A stretch of 8,322 nt of DNA from JASGDB01 sp049841315 (GTDB lineage: Bacteria > Bacteroidota > Bacteroidia > Flavobacteriales > Weeksellaceae), in assembly GCA_049841315.1 (NCBI GenBank), contig JASGDB010000155.1:1-8322 (forward strand), written 5' to 3'. The translations under genes and the position numbers were made by a program. The notes below the pieces were generated by a model. The model saw only the letters and a list, made by a program, of their open reading frames with translations. It was not told where the DNA came from and did no database searches. Below are positions 5,149 to 8,322 of the stretch, one piece after another (within the stretch, counting starts at the first letter, position 1; each line of letters begins with the position of its first letter).

Positions 5149-6942
5149 TTATTTAGATGTTTTCAAATTTTCCCTTTGAAATTTTTTCAGTTCTTCCAGA
5201 CTGTTGAATTTAATCAGCTGATAACCGCTTACGTTAAAATCGACCGGTTTTCCATCCACAGAAGTAACATCTAAATAAATTTCGGCATTTCCTGCAAATG
5301 TGCCGTAACCGGTATAGTTGTGATAGTTTCCGTCATTTTCTGTTATAAATTTTACCATTTGGTTGTAATTTCTGTCCCATACAAAAAAAGCAGGATTTCC
5401 GGAATTGACTTTAATATCCACTGAAACCAAGTAAAAAAATCCCGGACTTACTTTTGAAACCGTATTATTAAAACTCATATACTGTTCGGTGCTGTTAAAA
5501 AGAATTTTTGCACGGTTGGATTTGTCCAGCGTATAGCCGTTTTTTTCCACTGTTGTCTGCATATTGCTGAATGTACCGCTCATCACCGAACTGCTCGAAA
5601 AATCTACATCAAAAGCATTTTCGCCTCCCTTTGCCTGTGTTCTTTTACCGAGAATAACGGCTCTTTTTTCCGGGTTTTGAGGGGAAACCTTTAGTGCTGT
5701 ATCCGCAAGATTAAACCCGTCTTTTACCACAATGTTTTTAGAGGGCTGAATTCCTTGTGTTGTAGAGGGCTGATGAAGATTGATAACATTGGAATTGTTG
5801 ATTTTAGAAACATTTGCCAATGCTCCTTCCTGATATTCAAAATTTGATGAATAGGAATTTACGGTAATGTTTTTACCTAAAATATTGACATCGCTAACTC
5901 TTCCTCCCACAAAAATATAGGTAGAACTGGAGCCGTCAAAAATAAAAGCGGCGGAATCCAACTGTATTTGGGAAACTTTGCTGCCGTTCCAGCTGTCGAT
6001 ATTTATTTTTTTCGCCGCAGCACCGGCTTTTTTCTCATTCCAAACATTTGTAAAAGAGACGGGAACATACGTGTTGTTGCTGTAAAAATAAGTATTAACA
6101 TCATTTGCCTGAAAAATACAATCCGTGAAACTGATGCCTCCGAAACCGTCCGTAACATTATGAACATACACCGAAACCGTGTTGGAATCGAATTCGCAGG
6201 CATAGAAATATTTGTTTCCGGCATGCATGATATCGCCGCCGAATTTATTGTCCAAAGAATAGATTCCGTAATAATTCTGCTGAAAAGCACAGTCGTAAAA
6301 ATTGCTTCCTATATTCCCGAACGGAAAAAACACCGCTTTTTCAAATCCTTTAAAAAGCACATTTCTAAACACGACATTCGCAGCATATTCATCAGATTTC
6401 TGCTTTTTGGAAACGGAATCCTGCCCGAAAGCTACCGCAATTCCTTTCTGCTTATCCGATAAAAACTGAACTTTGCTGATGGTTCCGGCATACGTCCAGT
6501 ACGGCTGATTGGTTTTATACACCAAAACCGCCTTTGAAATATCTGCGGCTTTAAAAAACGTACTCCCCGAATCTCCCTCTATTTCAATGTGATACGGCAC
6601 ATCTGCATTAAAAAGATAAGTTCCGGCAGGAAAAAACAAAGATTCGCCGTAATTCAGGGCTTTTTGTACAGCTTCCGTGTCGTTTTTGTTTCCGTTTCCC
6701 ACTGCACCGAACCATTTTACATTAATTTTTCCGTCGTAAAGTCTTTTGTAATATTTTCCGTTTTTTTTGATGTAGATAACGCCGTCCGCTTTATTGTCCG
6801 ACATTGCGGATTTGTCTTTCCAAACGGAAACCGACTGATACGAAATGCTGTTTCCCGTATATTGGTCTTGCATCTGAATAATATCCTGCGCAGAAAATAA
6901 TGCGGAAATAATTATAAAATAAAGAGTTGTAAATTTTTTCAT
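5149..6942 (-). CDS. Secreted right-handed beta-helix protein (pectate lyase 3 / tailspike-like)
   Basis: This is an exported protein of 597 residues. It has a signal peptide at 1-18 (KK, then a hydrophobic stretch ending SALFSA, cleavage likely before QD). After a short region (20-75), residues 76-130 carry the Pectate_lyase_3 signature: KWFGAVGNGNKNDTEAVQKA, then LFFPAGTYLF. Residues ~150-400 show the repeated short strands and stacked Asn/Phe/Cys of a right-handed beta-helix. Residues ~460-580 look like a separate beta-sandwich, possibly carbohydrate-binding. The C-terminus is lysine-rich, and I do not see a type IX secretion sorting domain, so export is probably Sec to periplasm or surface. 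Proteins of this fold cut or bind acidic polysaccharides, but the catalytic residues vary widely and I cannot name a substrate. It appears to be a single-gene unit, divergent from the downstream methyltransferase gene. The 5' region shows only an imperfect -7 (CATTTTTG at 6998-7005). Confidence 0.82.
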   Translation of the reverse strand: MKKFTTLYFIIISALFSAQDIIQMQDQYTGNSISYQSVSVWKDKSAMSDNKADGVIYIKKNGKYYKRLYDGKINVKWFGAVGNGNKNDTEAVQKALNYGESLFFPAGTYLFNADVPYHIEIEGDSGSTFFKAADISKAVLVYKTNQPYWTYAGTISKVQFLSDKQKGIAVAFGQDSVSKKQKSDEYAANVVFRNVLFKGFEKAVFFPFGNIGSNFYDCAFQQNYYGIYSLDNKFGGDIMHAGNKYFYACEFDSNTVSVYVHNVTDGFGGISFTDCIFQANDVNTYFYSNNTYVPVSFTNVWNEKKAGAAAKKINIDSWNGSKVSQIQLDSAAFIFDGSSSTYIFVGGRVSDVNILGKNITVNSYSSNFEYQEGALANVSKINNSNVINLHQPSTTQGIQPSKNIVVKDGFNLADTALKVSPQNPEKRAVILGKRTQAKGGENAFDVDFSSSSVMSGTFSNMQTTVEKNGYTLDKSNRAKILFNSTEQYMSFNNTVSKVSPGFFYLVSVDIKVNSGNPAFFVWDRNYNQMVKFITENDGNYHNYTGYGTFAGNAEIYLDVTSVDGKPVDFNVSGYQLIKFNSLEELKKFQRENLKTSK

Positions 6943-7063
6943 TGAATGAATGGTTTTAATTTGGAAATCACTTTTAAAGTTCTGCGAATATGTATTTCAA
7001 AAATGATGCTGAAAATATCCGATTCGGTTGTAAAATTAAGTTTTTTCAAAGTTTTATTTTTTT

Positions 7064-7096
7064 AAACCTAACGGGTTTCCAAAACCCGTTAGGTTT
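7064..7096. repeat. Perfect 15-bp palindrome in a divergent intergenic region (REP-like)
   Basis: AAACCTAACGGGTTT (7064-7078) pairs with AAACCCGTTAGGTTT (7082-7096) across the 3-base loop CCA. T-runs flank it on both sides, so it resembles a bidirectional terminator. However, it lies upstream of both neighbouring genes (beta-helix gene starts at 6942, methyltransferase at 7230), so it terminates neither. It is better read as a dispersed palindromic repeat, or as a transcription insulator between the two promoters. Confidence 0.85.
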
Positions 7097-7148
7097 TTCT
7101 ACAACTATCTGAATTGATGAATCCTCCCAAATTTAGGATTATTATTTT

Positions 7149-7156
7149 TATTTTTG
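7149..7156 (+). promoter_or_regulatory. Candidate -7 promoter box (TATTTTTG) for the methyltransferase gene
   Basis: TATTTTTG is a full TAnnTTTG match, 73 bp upstream of the ATG at 7230. The -33 region lacks a good TTTG. A 6-bp inverted repeat AATCCT/AGGATT (7120-7125 and 7135-7140) covers the -33 to -10 interval and could be an operator. Confidence 0.4.
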
Positions 7157-7187
7157 TAAACGATTAAGTTTTTAAAATTAAACACAG

Positions 7188-7223
7188 TCAAACCCTTTCA
7201 AACGACCTCAAACAATATCAAAT
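7188..7223 (+). promoter_or_regulatory. Leader with four TCAAA words phased at exactly 10 nt
   Basis: TCAAA begins at 7188, 7198, 7208 and 7218, each exactly 10 bases from the last, and the last ends 7 bases before the ATG at 7230. The leader is nearly free of G, has no Shine-Dalgarno and looks unstructured. It could aid ribosome loading, bind a protein, or be a decayed tandem repeat. Confidence 0.45.
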
Positions 7224-7229
7224 CCAACC

Positions 7230-7928
7230 ATGCTGTTCCTCATTCCCGCATATTTATCCGAAAATTCTCCGATAGATTTTTTTGCTCCGATTATCAAAGA
7301 ATACATCTTGAAAACCGATTATTTTTTTGTAGAAAACGAAAAAACAGCAAGAAAAGTCATCAAATTTTTCTGTCCCGAAAAAAAACAGCCGGATTTAAAA
7401 TTATTTCTTTTGGATAAATATTCACAAAATGTGGATTTGAAAGAAGCACAGAGTTTAATGAAAAACGGTCAGGATTTCGGTTTGCTTTCCGAAGCGGGAT
7501 TGCCTTGTATTGCCGACCCGGGAAATCTGATGGTGAAATGGTGTCATGAAAATAATATAAAAATAGTCCCGATTAACGGACCTTCTTCCATTATTTTAGC
7601 ATTGGTTTCAAGTGGTTTTAACGGTCAGGAATTCACATTCAGCGGTTATCTTCCTATTGACAAATCCGAAAAAAAACAAAAAATTCAGTTTCTGGAAAAT
7701 CAGGTTCAGAAAACGGGATTTTCGCAGATTTTCATGGAAACGCCTTACAGAAATAATCAGCTTTTGGAAGATTTGATTAAATTTTTAAATCCCGATACCC
7801 AACTCTGCATCGCAGCCAATATCAATAATCCCGAAGACGAATTTATTAAAACTTTAAAGATAAAAGACTGGCAAAAAAACAAACCCGAACTTCATAAAAT
7901 TCCGGCGGTTTTTGTGTTGGGGAAATAA
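7230..7928 (+). CDS. RsmI-like SAM-dependent methyltransferase (tetrapyrrole methylase fold)
   Basis: This is a 232-residue cytoplasmic methyltransferase of the tetrapyrrole (corrin/porphyrin) methylase superfamily, closest in pattern to RsmI, which methylates the 2'-O of C1402 in 16S rRNA. The RsmI-like landmarks are GLLSEAGLPCIADPGN (84-99), matching the family SDAGTP..SDPG loop, then INGPSSIILALVSSGF (115-130) and FSGYLP (137-142) with a following basic region. It departs from canonical RsmI in SEAGLP for SDAGTP. The N-terminus (MLFLIPAYLSE) has no GTLYVVATPIGN-type first motif; in RsmI that motif forms part of the SAM site. Bacteroidota carry such shorter paralogues, so the target may not be C1402, and I give no symbol. 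It is the only complete plus-strand gene. The ATG at 7230 is supported by a -7 box 73 bp upstream. Confidence 0.85.
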   Translation: MLFLIPAYLSENSPIDFFAPIIKEYILKTDYFFVENEKTARKVIKFFCPEKKQPDLKLFLLDKYSQNVDLKEAQSLMKNGQDFGLLSEAGLPCIADPGNLMVKWCHENNIKIVPINGPSSIILALVSSGFNGQEFTFSGYLPIDKSEKKQKIQFLENQVQKTGFSQIFMETPYRNNQLLEDLIKFLNPDTQLCIAANINNPEDEFIKTLKIKDWQKNKPELHKIPAVFVLGK

Positions 7929-8020
7929 GAGGAATGTTTAAATTTTACCGAAATTTATTTTTATGGCTCATAAAGAATATCTTTGCTAAATTTTGATGCT
8001 CTAAGAATTTTAATAAAAAT

Positions 8021-8186
8021 ATTGAATTAGGCATGTAATTGATATTTGTAAAACATCAATGGGAATGGGTTTTAGCCCATTTATAAAAGAGGCAATAGCA
8101 AAAAGGCTTTAGCCAAAATTTAATTTATATTTTAATTAGTTCGAGCAAATTGGTTTTTTCAATAATGCTTAATCGCCTAATTCAAT
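8021..8186. mobile_element. MITE-like element with 12-bp terminal inverted repeats
   Basis: ATTGAATTAGGC (8021-8032) recurs as its exact reverse complement GCCTAATTCAAT (8175-8186). The six bases directly outside each end are the same, AAAAAT at 8015-8020 and at 8187-8192, as a target-site duplication would be. The 166-bp interior carries no gene but two small palindromes: AATGGG/CCCATT (8064-8069/8076-8081) and GGCT/AGCC (8105-8108/8111-8114). This is the plan of a non-autonomous transposon. The flanks are A/T-rich, so the duplication could be coincidental. Confidence 0.45.
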
Positions 8187-8258
8187 AAAAATATTTTGGT
8201 TCTTCGACAAAAACTGTGGATTTTAAAATTAACATTTATCTATAAATTCTCAATTCCT

Positions 8259-8298
8259 GTTCTTTTGTCTTGAAACAAAAGAACCAAAAGTTCAAGAC
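8259..8298 (+). repeat. Palindromic repeat with two overlapping hairpins (possible pseudoknot)
   Basis: GTTCTTTTGT (8259-8268) pairs with ACAAAAGAAC (8275-8284) in a perfect 10-bp stem with loop CTTGAA. That loop, with two more bases (GTCTTGAA 8267-8274), is complementary to TTCAAGAC (8291-8298). The two folds therefore compete, or combine as an H-type pseudoknot. It resembles dispersed repeats I recall from Bacteroidota intergenic regions. Confidence 0.7.
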
Positions 8299-8322
8299 TT
8301 GGAAACTCGGCTAAAATTTTAA

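Larger units (their letters stand above)
7929..8322. other. 394-bp gene-free right end, rich in palindromic repeats
   Basis: There is no supportable coding region. The stretch contains a MITE-like unit at 8021-8186 and a paired-hairpin repeat at 8259-8298, which may continue past the window. Between the methyltransferase stop and 8020 the sequence is AT-rich with no T-tract terminator that I can see. Confidence 0.65.

Noticed and set aside
5149..6942. Type IX secretion C-terminal sorting domain on the beta-helix protein
   Set aside because: The C-terminal ~80 residues lack the usual sorting-domain pattern and end in a lysine-rich helix (LEELKKFQRENLKTSK).
3829..8312. Shared word AAACTCGGCT at 3829-3838 and 8303-8312
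   Set aside because: It is only 10 bp with no shared flank beyond a few A/T bases; the match is probably chance or a short remnant of the right-edge repeat.

Overview
The window looks like a chromosomal segment of a Flavobacteriia member (Bacteroidota), most likely Chryseobacterium or a close relative. The DNA is AT-rich, none of the gene starts has a strong Shine-Dalgarno sequence, and -7 boxes of the Bacteroidota type (TAnnTTTG) lie upstream of several genes. The intergenic spaces hold short palindromic repeats, and the encoded ribonucleotide reductase closely resembles the Flavobacterium johnsoniae class Id type. No database search was possible, so the taxonomy is inference.

Layout. Positions 1-81 (+) are the tail of an unrecognised gene, followed by a plus-strand terminator (182-201). 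Four genes then lie on the minus strand and read leftward. An HD-domain phosphohydrolase (4846-4202) is followed, after a 396-bp regulatory-looking gap, by nrdB (3805-2831). A two-gene PIN-type toxin-antitoxin cassette comes next (2652-2030), and then nrdA (1862-204). The cassette is bracketed by two direct copies of a ~100-bp structured repeat (2706-2806 and 1919-2021), as if inserted between two genes that normally sit side by side. Further right on the minus strand are a secreted beta-helix protein of the pectate-lyase-3 type (6942-5149) and a possible 51-residue small protein downstream of it (5071-4916). On the plus strand, divergent from the beta-helix gene, is a small RsmI-like SAM methyltransferase (7230-7928). 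The last ~390 bp hold no gene but contain a 166-bp MITE-like element (8021-8186) and a pseudoknot-capable repeat at the right edge (8259-8298).

How it fits together. NrdA and NrdB together reduce ribonucleotides to deoxyribonucleotides. Both are short and lack an ATP-cone, so the overall-activity allosteric switch appears to be missing. NrdB has the residue set expected of the dimanganese class Id enzymes. The upstream HD protein belongs to a family with a member reported to hydrolyse nucleoside triphosphates, so synthesis and turnover of dNTPs may be neighbours here. The most unusual part of the window is the toxin-antitoxin pair inside the nrdB-nrdA pair, between repeats whose hairpin stems differ by paired (compensatory) changes. 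The beta-helix protein and the methyltransferase show no evident functional link to the RNR genes.
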